This document shows, in pieces, positions 1 through 7,748 of a DNA stretch of 17,682 bases. Where the stretch lies: NCBI GenBank assembly GCA_020630115.1, contig JAHDCA010000009.1:3224-20905 (forward strand), given 5' to 3'. Within the stretch, counting starts at the first letter, position 1; each line of letters starts with the position of its first letter. The notes under the pieces were generated by a model. It was not told where the DNA came from, searched no databases, and worked only from the letters and a program-made list of their open reading frames with translations. This DNA comes from Candidatus Dojkabacteria bacterium (GTDB lineage: Bacteria; Patescibacteriota; Dojkabacteria; SC72; JAHDCA01). The translations under genes were made by a program, and so were the position numbers.

Positions 1-1053
1 GGTTCCTGTATGATAGTCAAATCCATCACTTGAGCTTCCCAAAGGCGCATCAGTCACTAAAATGATATGTCTCGTTGACCCATTCCTCCATGCTTGGTTT
101 TCGATGATGTATTCAATCGCCTCATCCCAGTTCTCAGCGGGGCCACCTCCTACACCAAACGATGGCACTTGACCGGCCAAACCTGTCGCAAAGTCTGCGG
201 CATTATTTATACCAAAAGGAACTATCTCATTATATGTATCCGAAAAAGTGTAAAGTGATGATTGATAGTTTGAACCTGATGCAAGATCGAAGTATGTCTT
301 TATTTCTTCGATATTATTCATCATACTGGTATGAGAATCTCTCATACTGCCTGTAATATCAAAGAGAATTACAATATCAGAATTAGAACAAGATCCAGGC
401 CCTGGTTGACATGTATTACTACATTCATCAAGGTCGTTAGAATTACCATCGTCACAATACTCATCCTCATGATTTAAAATACCATCACCGCAGTATGTGT
501 TGAGTTGCTCAGTAACCATCCCTGGTTCTAAAACTGTTCTACATTCAGTTCCTTCTGGCAATGGCAGCCCTGTAGAACAATCAATAGCACCAATAGGATG
601 ATAGTCTCCAAACTCATCCATATTTGGATCTAAGACCTCACAACTTTCTGGTATCCCTGTTATTGGGTTTGTTTCACAAATTCCGTTAGCTTGAGAGTTA
701 GGGTTAAGAGTTGGGTAACCAGTCCACCCACAGAATGTAGATGGTACAGAATATGCTAAAGTTGAGGGACAAGTTCCTGGACCTGAGCTAGTATAAAAAT
801 CCCTTGAAGTTCCACTACAAGTATTCCCAACAGAGGGTCCTGATGGGATTGAGCATGGAGGCGGTGGTGGCCCTGGAGGGCCTCCGCCTCCTCCGCCTCC
901 ACCACCGCCGCCACCACAACCACCGTTGTAACATGCGTCAGCCCAGTTTCTAAATTCAGAGTTCGAATTATATAAAATCCCTCCTACTAAGAAGAGGACT
1001 GTGAATGAAAAGATGCAAGCAATTGCAATCTTTCGTAAAAGACTTTTTGTCAT
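1..1053 (-). CDS. Membrane-anchored vWA-domain surface protein, 3' end cut by window edge
   Basis: The frame is open from ATG at 1053 to base 1 without a stop, giving 351 residues of an incomplete protein. Residues 8-28 are a hydrophobic signal anchor, so the rest is probably outside the cell. Next come C46, a run of 12 glycines (47-58), a proline-rich PPGPPPPP stretch (59-66) and C67: a flexible linker in an unusually GC-rich patch. Residues 188-216 (CGDG...CDDGN...C...CQ) match the Myxococcus cysteine-rich repeat/DUF4215 pattern. A von Willebrand A domain starts near 230 with DITGSM (D232-M237), a MIDAS-like DxSxS variant with Thr in the first Ser position. A GGG-containing segment and the strand ILVTDAP (D335) follow. 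Such domains bind divalent metal and mediate adhesion or protein contacts; the ligand is unknown. No Shine-Dalgarno is visible. Confidence 0.85.
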   Translation of the reverse strand, partial: MTKSLLRKIAIACIFSFTVLFLVGGILYNSNSEFRNWADACYNGGCGGGGGGGGGGGGPPGPPPPPCSIPSGPSVGNTCSGTSRDFYTSSGPGTCPSTLAYSVPSTFCGWTGYPTLNPNSQANGICETNPITGIPESCEVLDPNMDEFGDYHPIGAIDCSTGLPLPEGTECRTVLEPGMVTEQLNTYCGDGILNHEDEYCDDGNSNDLDECSNTCQPGPGSCSNSDIVILFDITGSMRDSHTSMMNNIEEIKTYFDLASGSNYQSSLYTFSDTYNEIVPFGINNAADFATGLAGQVPSFGVGGGPAENWDEAIEYIIENQAWRNGSTRHIILVTDAPLGSSSDGFDYHTGT

Positions 1054-1091
1054 AAATTAAGCAGCAAAATTAATTTCTCTACATATAAGAT

Positions 1092-1111
1092 AGCCTTTAA
1101 AAAGAAAGGCT
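1092..1111 (-). terminator. Possible terminator hairpin after gatB
   Basis: A perfect 7-bp stem (AGCCTTT / AAAGGCT) with a 6-nt loop lies 28 bases beyond the gatB stop and upstream of the vWA gene. On the minus strand it is followed by ATCTTATAT rather than a clean T-run. It is therefore a weak terminator candidate or a processing hairpin. Confidence 0.35.
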
Positions 1112-1138
1112 TCAAGGAATTTTTAGCTGATAATTATC

Positions 1139-2563
1139 TTATAGGGATTGAGTAATCGTTTCTCGAACCTTAGTCGCATCAAAACGACCTTTACCCTCTT
1201 TCATGACTTGACCAATTAAGAATCCAACAGCGTTTGGATTTTTACCAGATTTGAAATCTTCGACAGCTTTGTTATTTTCAGAGATAACTTTTTCTATTAT
1301 TGATTTAAGTTCATCTGTGTTGTCACTCATTATTAGGTTATTTTCTTGAGCAATATCTTCAGCCTTACCACCTGACCTAACCAAGTTTTCCACAACGATA
1401 TCCACAGCATCTGAATTCAGCTTTCCTTCTGTTTGCAAAGAAACTAGACTTGCTAATTCGCTGACTTCAAATTCTTTACTAAGACCAAACTCAGAGTAGA
1501 CTTGAGTGTATTTCCCGACGATTAAATTTGCAAGTTTTTTAGGATCACAATCTCGTGAGTTAATATCAAAAGCTTGGAATTTGATTTCGTCATCTACCAA
1601 GGTCGTTGATATCTCTAAATTTAAGCCAAGTTGGGTATATCTATCTAATTTCTGATAAGGTAATTCTGGAATACTTTCTTGAATAGATTTAAGCTTCTCA
1701 TCAGAAGTTATTATCACAGGGATATCAGGCTCAGGAAAATATCTATAATCTGCAGAATTCTCTTTAACCCGTTGTGATTGGGTTAAACCTGTCATATTAA
1801 CCAGTCCTCTTGTCTCCTGAACTGGAACCTCGTTTCGATCAAGGATCTGCGACTGCCTTGTGTATTCAGATTCTACGACTTTTTCCAGGACAGAAATAGA
1901 GCCTATGTTTTTTACTTCGACTTTATAATCTGGAAGAGCTTCTTCACCAAAAGGTCGAAGCGACATGTTAACCTCAAAACGCATCTGCCCCTTTTCCATA
2001 TTAGCGTCAGATACCCCTAAGTATTCAACTGTCTTCTTTAGACACTTAGCGAAAGCGCTTACCTCTTGAGTTGAGTTTATATCGGGCTCTGTAACTATCT
2101 CGATCAGTGGCATACCTGACTTATTAAAATCTAGGAATGTTTTATCATCTTTATGTACCGACTTACCTGTATCTTCTTCTTGGTGAGCCCTATTTATGCG
2201 GATTGATTTTCGAAGCCCTTTCTTATCAAAGATCTCAAGCTTACCATCAAAGCAAAAAGGTAATTCGTGCTGAGATGTCTGGAAACCTTTAGAAAGATCT
2301 GGATACATATAACTTTTACGATCGAATTTTGAGAACTGATTAATACTACAGTCTAGAGCTAGTCCTAGTGCGATAATGTTGTCGATAGCTTTCTGGTTAG
2401 GATATGGCAATGCCCCTGGCAATCCTAAGCATGTTGGACATGTATGAGTGTTCGGTTCTTTACCAAAGTATTCAGTTGAGCATCTACAGAACATCTTTGA
2501 TTTAGTGTTTTGTTGAATATGGACTTCTAGTCCTATCACCATTTCATACTTTCTTTCACTCAT
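1139..2563 (-). CDS. gatB: Asp-tRNA(Asn)/Glu-tRNA(Gln) amidotransferase subunit B
   Basis: GatB (474 aa, normal length) is the tRNA-binding kinase subunit of GatCAB. It activates the side-chain carboxylate of mischarged Glu-tRNA(Gln) or Asp-tRNA(Asn) with ATP, and ammonia from GatA then makes Gln- or Asn-tRNA. The N-terminus VIGLEVHIQ (9-17) and the later HLEED-like HQEEDTGKS segment are family hallmarks. C26/C28 and C42/C45 form the two CxC/CxxC pairs of the structural zinc site. The C-terminal part, ending in GRFDATKVRETI, is the GatB/YqeY tRNA-binding domain. The ATG overlaps the gatA TGA as ATGA, so translation is probably coupled. It is the last gene of the gatCAB unit. Confidence 0.97.
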   Translation of the reverse strand: MSERKYEMVIGLEVHIQQNTKSKMFCRCSTEYFGKEPNTHTCPTCLGLPGALPYPNQKAIDNIIALGLALDCSINQFSKFDRKSYMYPDLSKGFQTSQHELPFCFDGKLEIFDKKGLRKSIRINRAHQEEDTGKSVHKDDKTFLDFNKSGMPLIEIVTEPDINSTQEVSAFAKCLKKTVEYLGVSDANMEKGQMRFEVNMSLRPFGEEALPDYKVEVKNIGSISVLEKVVESEYTRQSQILDRNEVPVQETRGLVNMTGLTQSQRVKENSADYRYFPEPDIPVIITSDEKLKSIQESIPELPYQKLDRYTQLGLNLEISTTLVDDEIKFQAFDINSRDCDPKKLANLIVGKYTQVYSEFGLSKEFEVSELASLVSLQTEGKLNSDAVDIVVENLVRSGGKAEDIAQENNLIMSDNTDELKSIIEKVISENNKAVEDFKSGKNPNAVGFLIGQVMKEGKGRFDATKVRETITQSL

Positions 2564-3990
2564 GACTGAAATTGCATTCCAAGATTAAAAAGTTCTTTTT
2601 CACTCTCCATTGGACCGATCAACTGCATTCCTACACTCAAGTCACCAATGCTTCCTGCTGGTAATGAAATAGCAGGTATCCCAACGGGATTGATTGAACA
2701 TGTATATGCGTCCATCAACCACATCTTTAGAGGATCATCATCGTGTTCACCTATTACTGGAGGAAGTACAGGCATTGTAGGAGTTAAGATAATATCAACT
2801 TGTTCAAATGCGTTTTGAAACTGGTCTTTTAGTAATTCTCTAACCTTCTGTGCTTTATTGTAATATTGATCGGCAAAACCAGCACTTAATGTGTATGTAC
2901 CTATCAAGATTCTTCTCTTTGTCTCTGGTGTAAAACCTTCTGTTCGAACCTGTGTAATCTTTTCTTCCCAATTATCAGTTTCAACATCGAGCCCGTATCT
3001 AATACCATCTAAACGATTTAAGTTTGAGCTTGTTTCTGAAAGACCAATTACGTAATAAGCTGCAACTGCATATTTTGTATAAGGAAGATTAATATCGATA
3101 ATTTCATGACCAAGCTCTCTATATTTCTCAATTGCATCTTCGATAACTTTTTTAACTTCAGGATCAATCCCCTCTTGAAAGAATTCTTCAGGAACTCCAA
3201 TTTTGTACCTTTTACTTTTTGAATCCTCTTTATTAATGAATTTTTCATAATCATTATCGCTTTCAATCGAAGTAGCATCATAGTCATCTTTCCCTGCAAT
3301 AACATCCATAACGATAGTAGCATCTTGAATAGTCTTGGTGATTGGGCCAACTGTATCGTACGAACTTGCATAAGCAATTGAACCGTAACGACTGACTAAA
3401 CCGTAAGTTGGCTTCACGCCAACTAATCCACAGAAACTTGCTGGAGCCCTATTAGAGCCACCAGTATCTTCACCGATAGAGAACAACCCTCCACCATATG
3501 CAACAGCTGCTCCTGAGCCACCAGAAGATCCTCCAGGGACCCTTGAAGTATCAAGCGGATTACAAGTAACACCAAAGTGAGAATTCTCAGTTGATGAGCC
3601 GTGACCAAAACTATCCATGTTTGTCTTACCAAGTAAGATCGCACCAGCTTCATCTAATTTCTTGTAAACAGCTGCATCATAAGCAGGAACATAATTCTCG
3701 AGAATTTTTGATCCTGCAGTAGTTTTAATTCCTTTTGTTACGTATGCATCTTTAAGCGAATATGGTATCCCGTAAACTCCTGTTACTTCATGACCCTCTG
3801 CGATCTCTTGATCGATCTTTGAAGCCTTCTCAAGAGCTAGATCAAATGTAGTTGTCACAAATGCATTTATCTCACTCTCATTGGATTCAATTGCATCAAT
3901 ACAAGCTTGAGTTAGTTCAACACAAGTAATCTCGTTATTTGCGAGCATCTGATTAGCTTCTTGGATTGTTAATGTTTTAACATCTATCAT
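2560..3990 (-). CDS. gatA: Asp-tRNA(Asn)/Glu-tRNA(Gln) amidotransferase subunit A
   Basis: GatA (476 aa) is the amidase-signature glutaminase of GatCAB, releasing ammonia that is channelled to GatB. The Ser-cisSer-Lys triad is complete: K80 (in YSLKDAY), S155 (in GGSSGGSG, 153-160) and S179 (in DTGGSNR). The block ASFCGLVGVKPTYGLVSRYG is typical of the family. One small deviation is GEDTGGS in place of the common GSDTGGS; the nucleophile is kept. Its ATG shares one base with the gatC stop (TAATG) and its TGA overlaps the gatB start (ATGA). No Shine-Dalgarno precedes it, so expression probably depends on translational coupling. Confidence 0.98.
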   Translation of the reverse strand: MIDVKTLTIQEANQMLANNEITCVELTQACIDAIESNESEINAFVTTTFDLALEKASKIDQEIAEGHEVTGVYGIPYSLKDAYVTKGIKTTAGSKILENYVPAYDAAVYKKLDEAGAILLGKTNMDSFGHGSSTENSHFGVTCNPLDTSRVPGGSSGGSGAAVAYGGGLFSIGEDTGGSNRAPASFCGLVGVKPTYGLVSRYGSIAYASSYDTVGPITKTIQDATIVMDVIAGKDDYDATSIESDNDYEKFINKEDSKSKRYKIGVPEEFFQEGIDPEVKKVIEDAIEKYRELGHEIIDINLPYTKYAVAAYYVIGLSETSSNLNRLDGIRYGLDVETDNWEEKITQVRTEGFTPETKRRILIGTYTLSAGFADQYYNKAQKVRELLKDQFQNAFEQVDIILTPTMPVLPPVIGEHDDDPLKMWLMDAYTCSINPVGIPAISLPAGSIGDLSVGMQLIGPMESEKELFNLGMQFQS

Positions 3991-4277
3991 TATTTCTTGA
4001 CTACTCGATTTAATGTAAATGCACCATCTGTTTGAGTATTAACTCTACCTGAGACTGCTTCTTCTTGTGTTAATGATTCTTTTACCTCATCGTCTCTTGT
4101 AACGTTGTTAAGCATCGAATTATATTTAAAATCTACCAAGTCAAGATCAAGTTCATTAAGCACTTGCATATAATCAAGTATTGATTCGATCTGCGGGACA
4201 AAGTCTTCAAGTTCTTGATCTGTAAGCTTTAGTTTTGCAAGCTTAGCTACGTGTGCGATATCATCTTTTCTACTCAT
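3990..4277 (-). CDS. gatC: Asp-tRNA(Asn)/Glu-tRNA(Gln) amidotransferase subunit C
   Basis: GatC (95 aa, typical) wraps around the GatA-GatB interface and stabilises the heterotrimer. The N-terminal segment IAHVAKLAKLKLTDQE (about 7-22) and the helix FVPQIESILDYMQVLNELD are the usual hallmarks, and the C-terminal RVNTQTDGAFTLNRVVKK is the extended part. It opens the gatCAB unit. A perfect TATAAT ends only 6 bases before the ATG, which points to a leaderless transcript starting at gatC. A palindrome lies just upstream of that hexamer. The preceding PH-like gene is in the same direction, 61 bases away, so read-through is also possible. Confidence 0.95.
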   Translation of the reverse strand: MSRKDDIAHVAKLAKLKLTDQELEDFVPQIESILDYMQVLNELDLDLVDFKYNSMLNNVTRDDEVKESLTQEEAVSGRVNTQTDGAFTLNRVVKK

Positions 4278-4283
4278 ACTCTG

Positions 4284-4289
4284 ATTATA
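4284..4289 (-). promoter_or_regulatory. gatC promoter -10 box (leaderless)
   Basis: TATAAT on the minus strand, then CAGAGT, then the gatC ATG. With normal -10-to-start spacing, transcription would begin at or within a base or two of the A of ATG. The -35 region (about 4307-4312) is a poor match. Confidence 0.6.
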
Positions 4290-4290
4290 T

Positions 4291-4308
4291 AGAAATATTG
4301 ATATTTCT
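4291..4308. repeat. 18-bp palindrome in the gatC promoter spacer
   Basis: AGAAATAT-TG-ATATTTCT is a perfect inverted repeat with 8-bp arms. Beyond one mismatch the pairing continues for three more base pairs on each side. It sits where the -35/-10 spacer of gatC would be, so it could be an operator. The 2-base centre makes it unsuitable as a terminator loop. Its binding protein is unknown. Confidence 0.45.
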
Positions 4309-4338
4309 CTATAAAAAACCTGAATATTTATTTATCTA

Positions 4339-5148
4339 TTAGATGTTCTCTAAAGGAATATATTCACCGAAACTCGATTTATCGATTCGAGATTGTTTAT
4401 CAATCTCCTTATACAAAAGTTTATCTTGCAATAGAACGAATAGTGCCTTTCGATCTTCCGAGTCATGAAGCATTATCAAGTTTGCTGGCATTCTTAGTTT
4501 CGTTGATACAATTAGCATTGGCTGGTCATTCTTAACTGTAAACCAAAATTGATCTAGCATATACCAATCATAGTGCTTATCTATTGACTCGATCCCTCTA
4601 GTGGTTATTACGTGTTTAACATCAATCGGTTCGGTTGTAGAGGCAACATAAACAAGAAACAGAATAGCAATTATCGAGAACATTAACCCGTAATTACCAA
4701 GTAATGCCAGGTATAAAATGAAAAGTAAAAATCCTGCAACAATACTCATAAACGTTCTTTGATCGTACTCAAACTTAACTCTTATTGGAGCCTCCCATTC
4801 AAAGACTTTTAATTTTTGGACTACTTTCTTAGGAGTAGGATCATTGACTAATTCTTGGGGATTTTCAACTTCAATTACAGCTTTTCTATTTAAGATTCGA
4901 TTGCGGAGCTTATTTCTCTGTTTCTTGACTCCTGCAACTTTTGCTTTCTCTAACTCCTCCTGCTTTTTTTGCATCTCCATCTCACCACTCAAGAATTTCG
5001 CTAGTCGAGTGATATTATTTTGCTCTTTTATTGTACTATCATTTTCAATATTTTGATCTTTTTCATTTACAAAATCAGCTGATTTAATCTCTTCGAACTT
5101 TGCTTCAAGTTCCTTCTTAACTGTCGTTTTTTTGGATTTTGACGCCAT
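4339..5148 (-). CDS. Coiled-coil plus two-TM protein with PH-like C-terminal domain
   Basis: This 269-aa protein has three parts. The first ~115 residues are highly charged (Lys/Glu-rich, with a helical segment about 55-95) and likely cytoplasmic. Next, after an FEWEAPIR segment, are two close membrane spans at roughly 132-150 and 153-170. A C-terminal domain follows, with HVITTRGIESIDKHYDW, LDQFWFTVKND and a hydrophobic strand. This last half resembles the bacterial PH-like membrane proteins found widely in CPR genomes (family recalled, not searched). No enzymatic motif is seen. ATG at 5148 overlaps the upstream gene's stop as TGATG; a GTG one codon earlier (5151) is an alternative start. 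It is probably co-transcribed with the small membrane gene before it. Confidence 0.75.
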   Translation of the reverse strand: MASKSKKTTVKKELEAKFEEIKSADFVNEKDQNIENDSTIKEQNNITRLAKFLSGEMEMQKKQEELEKAKVAGVKKQRNKLRNRILNRKAVIEVENPQELVNDPTPKKVVQKLKVFEWEAPIRVKFEYDQRTFMSIVAGFLLFILYLALLGNYGLMFSIIAILFLVYVASTTEPIDVKHVITTRGIESIDKHYDWYMLDQFWFTVKNDQPMLIVSTKLRMPANLIMLHDSEDRKALFVLLQDKLLYKEIDKQSRIDKSSFGEYIPLENI

Positions 5149-5504
5149 CACTTAAGAAATTTATAAATAAAGATTACTAACAGTATAGCAGTTAGTCCCC
5201 AACCAAGGGAAAAAATGTGATAAACATGGAGTGAAAGCAGTAATAACAATACCAAACTTGTAATTATCGTATTTACTTCGATGAACTTGTATTTTGAGAA
5301 ATTTTTAATTACCTGTACTGTGCTGAATATTATTAATTCAAAAATTATTGTGATCGAAACTAAAAACACAAAAACCGCCGAGTGATTTACATTCCCATTA
5401 TCCAAAATTGGGCTTAATTTCAAAATGTTAAGCAAATATAACAAGAAAGTAACATTAAAAAAATTCAATACTCCCCTTTTTATAAAGCTTTGTCTTAGGT
5501 TCAT
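5148..5504 (-). CDS. Small polytopic membrane protein of unknown function
   Basis: I do not recognise this 118-aa protein. It is almost entirely hydrophobic, with four likely membrane spans near residues 13-31, 44-66, 77-96 and 99-117, short polar links and a positively charged N-terminus (RQSFIKR). Its TGA overlaps the ATG of the coiled-coil/PH-like gene (TGATG), so the two proteins are probably made together and may act as a pair. It is the first gene of the leftward unit that continues into gatCAB. No Shine-Dalgarno and no strong promoter are visible in the 71 bases between it and the divergent response-regulator gene. Confidence 0.7.
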   Translation of the reverse strand: MNLRQSFIKRGVLNFFNVTFLLYLLNILKLSPILDNGNVNHSAVFVFLVSITIIFELIIFSTVQVIKNFSKYKFIEVNTIITSLVLLLLLSLHVYHIFSLGWGLTAILLVIFIYKFLK

Positions 5505-5575
5505 CTTATAGGTAGTTTAAAGTCTTACGCATGAATATTACCATCTCAAATATCTAAATTATAAATCAATACTAA

Positions 5576-6295
5576 ATGAAATCACTAATTATCTCTGACA
5601 GCAACACTTTAAGCCAGTTACTATCTATGGTTTTGAGCAGTCATACTTTTACACCAATACATAGAAAGTCTAACGACATCAAGGCTAATGATTATTACAT
5701 GTATAAGTTTATCTTTATTGACTTAGAATTAGATTTTGAGAATCCATTTGAACTGGTCAAATCAATTTCCAGTAAGATCAAAAATTCTTTCTTGATAGGT
5801 ATATCTAGACCCAATAATTGGAAATCCCGTGTCGACTTCCTTAACAACGGTGGAGATGACGTTATCAACTACCCATTTCCTACTCAAGAATTAATAGCAC
5901 GAATAAACACTTTAAAGAAAAGAAAATTTCAAAAATCTAAAAAGGTATACAAAATTGATGACTTAACAATCAACTTTGATCGTAACGAGATTGTCAAAAA
6001 AGATAAAAGAGTTGATTTGAATAAAAAGGAATATGAAGTATTTGAATATATGATCAGAAATAATTCCCGCAATGTTTCAAGAGGTGAACTTATGGATCAA
6101 GTTTGGGATTATCGAAGAAGTATGTCTTCAAATACTGTTGATGTACATGTGAATAAGATCCGTAATAAGTTGGGCGATAAAAAGATCATCAAGAGTGTTT
6201 ACGGGATAGGTTATCGAATAGACCTACATAGAGCCAATACAGAGAAAGAAAATGAGTACCTCCTTGAAAACATTCAAAAGAAGTACTCACGATAA
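5576..6295 (+). CDS. OmpR/PhoB-type response regulator with atypical receiver domain
   Basis: This 239-aa protein has a receiver-like domain (about 1-115) and a C-terminal OmpR-type winged helix (about 125-216: LNKKEYEVFEYMI, SRGELMDQVWDYR, recognition helix around 185-198, then the wing KSVYGIGYRID). The receiver fold is clear, with candidate phosphoacceptor D49 in FIFIDLE. The active site is degraded: the usual acidic pair is SDS (D8 only), and the invariant Lys of the KPF motif is Tyr (DDVINYPF, Y99). No histidine kinase gene is in the window. It may act without canonical phosphorylation. A -10-like TATAAA at 5560-5565 lies 10 bases before the ATG. It is transcribed toward dnaN, against the leftward fork. 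The last ~20 residues form a charged tail beyond the winged helix. Confidence 0.9.
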   Translation: MKSLIISDSNTLSQLLSMVLSSHTFTPIHRKSNDIKANDYYMYKFIFIDLELDFENPFELVKSISSKIKNSFLIGISRPNNWKSRVDFLNNGGDDVINYPFPTQELIARINTLKKRKFQKSKKVYKIDDLTINFDRNEIVKKDKRVDLNKKEYEVFEYMIRNNSRNVSRGELMDQVWDYRRSMSSNTVDVHVNKIRNKLGDKKIIKSVYGIGYRIDLHRANTEKENEYLLENIQKKYSR

Positions 6296-6320
6296 TTATT
6301 AAAAGCTCTTTAACAACTAA

Positions 6321-7454
6321 TTAAATCCTCATTGGCATTATCAAGTGGATGAAATCTTCATCACCAGCGACTCTAAAAACTATCGCGGATGTTGCAGTTG
6401 AACATTCCATAACTAAGTTCTCAGAAGACATATTACTCAACATATCATTTACGTATTTTGCACTAATAGCGAATTTTAGATCTTCTCCTGTAACATCGAC
6501 CTTTAGCTTAGAAGTATTACTTCCAAGCTCTTGTGCTGTTGAAGAAAGCGTAATCTCCGAATTAGCCTTTGAAACTTCCACTACCATCTTTGAACCACTA
6601 GCATTTCTTGCGATAATATTTACTATCTTTAGCGCATTTTGAAAATCAGCTTTGTTAATTTCGATTCTAGAGTTATATGTTGAAGGTATAGCTTGTCTGT
6701 ATGGTGGATATTTACCATCAATTAATCTTGCCGATAACTCTATCTCGTGATATTTGAAAACAATATGGTTTCGATCTTCAAGATAATAGATCTCTACAAA
6801 TTCTCCCTCATCTGTTAAGTCTCTAAACTCAGAAATAATATGCGCTAATTCTGTCATCGCTTTAGCAGGCACCAAAAGATCTAAGTCCTCCTCAATACTT
6901 GAAGGTAAAGTGATTAACTGCTTTGAAAGCCTAAGACCATCAGCTCCCACAAAAGATGCTTGTTCACCTGAGACTTCAATTTTTACACCAGTGAATACAG
7001 GCTTTGCATCATTTGAAGATGTTGCAAATGCCACTCTTGAAACCATTGACTGAATATGATCGCTTGAGACCTTTAAGATTGGTTCATGTTCATCGATAGA
7101 GACCACAGGTGGAAAATCATCTGCAGGTATTGTGTTAAAGAAACTTTCTGTAGATTCGGTGAAAGTCTTCACCTGAGTGTCTTCAAGTGATATCTCTACT
7201 GTATCCTCAGTCAATGAATTAACAAATTCTGATATAGCTTTTGCAGGTACTGTTGTCTTTCCATCTGACTTAACCTCAGCGCCAATCCAAGTCCTTATTG
7301 ATAATTCGAGATCTGTTGCAGTGATACTTAATTGACCTGAGTTTGTCTCTAGGTAGATATTAGAAAGTACTGCCATTGCATTCTTCTGTTTAATAACCCT
7401 ACTGGCTGTATTTAAGTATTTTGAAAGAAGCTTTTTATTAGAGACAAATTGCAT
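6321..7454 (-). CDS. dnaN: DNA polymerase III beta subunit (sliding clamp)
   Basis: The beta clamp (377 aa, usual length) encircles DNA and tethers the replicative polymerase and other enzymes. Three repeated clamp domains are recognisable. Hallmarks include the N-terminal LLSKYLNTASRVI and ITATDLELSI, the central LIDGKYPPYRQAIP (family pattern I-x-GK-P-Y-x-x-x-IP), FAISAKYVNDML, and the C-terminal IHLIMPMRI (family MPMRL-type end). It lies immediately downstream of the oriC-like gap after dnaA, as in many bacteria. It ends 25 bases from the convergent response-regulator gene. A weak -10-like TAAATT lies 8 bases before the ATG. Confidence 0.97.
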   Translation of the reverse strand: MQFVSNKKLLSKYLNTASRVIKQKNAMAVLSNIYLETNSGQLSITATDLELSIRTWIGAEVKSDGKTTVPAKAISEFVNSLTEDTVEISLEDTQVKTFTESTESFFNTIPADDFPPVVSIDEHEPILKVSSDHIQSMVSRVAFATSSNDAKPVFTGVKIEVSGEQASFVGADGLRLSKQLITLPSSIEEDLDLLVPAKAMTELAHIISEFRDLTDEGEFVEIYYLEDRNHIVFKYHEIELSARLIDGKYPPYRQAIPSTYNSRIEINKADFQNALKIVNIIARNASGSKMVVEVSKANSEITLSSTAQELGSNTSKLKVDVTGEDLKFAISAKYVNDMLSNMSSENLVMECSTATSAIVFRVAGDEDFIHLIMPMRI

Positions 7455-7542
7455 TTCTTGGTAATTTATTAATTTAAATTTGTATGGTCAGTAAGAGATT
7501 TATATTTGTACACCAGAGTATACAACATTTCTTTCTATATAT

Positions 7543-7570
7543 TAGTAATAGTAGTAGGGGCTGTGGAGAA
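7543..7570 (+). promoter_or_regulatory. Basal unwinding module: five DnaA-trios, GC spacer, DnaA box
   Basis: The plus strand reads TAG-TAA-TAG-TAG-TAG (7543-7557), then GGGC, then TGTGGAGAA, which is a DnaA box on the minus strand (8 of 9 match to TTATCCACA). Read 3' to 5' from the box, the trios are GAT GAT GAT AAT GAT, the known DnaA-trio pattern. The AT-rich stretch lies on the far side. DnaA would load on the box and extend leftward on the plus strand. Confidence 0.75.
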
Positions 7571-7718
7571 TAGGTATAAGTGATGAATTTGAGGGATATT
7601 TTACGATTCTATAAGGGATTGCGTTGATCTACTTTGGGTGGAAAACTCCTTTGGCTACTTTGACCTATTGTTGTGGGGTTAATTTATAAGAAACTTAGTG
7701 GTAGTAGTGTTTTGTGAG

Positions 7719-7748
7719 CTGTGTAAAAATACCCTTAGTTTTACACAG
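7719..7748. repeat. Inverted repeat made of two DnaA boxes
   Basis: CTGTGTAAAA and TTTTACACAG form a perfect 10-bp inverted repeat around a 10-bp centre. Each arm contains TTTTACACA, one mismatch from TTATNCACA, so this is probably a head-to-head DnaA-binding pair rather than a terminator. Confidence 0.6.

Noticed and set aside
162..356. Plus-strand ORF of 64 aa
   Set aside because: It lies antisense within the vWA-domain gene, whose frame is fully open and has recognisable domains. The plus-strand product has no coherent features.
3048..3653. Two minus-strand ORFs in another frame inside gatA
   Set aside because: They are out-of-frame shadows of gatA, which is intact with all catalytic residues.
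6296..6320. Possible bidirectional terminator between the response regulator and dnaN
   Set aside because: The 25-bp gap has only a short AAAAGCTCTTT near-palindrome and no T-run, which is not enough to support a call.
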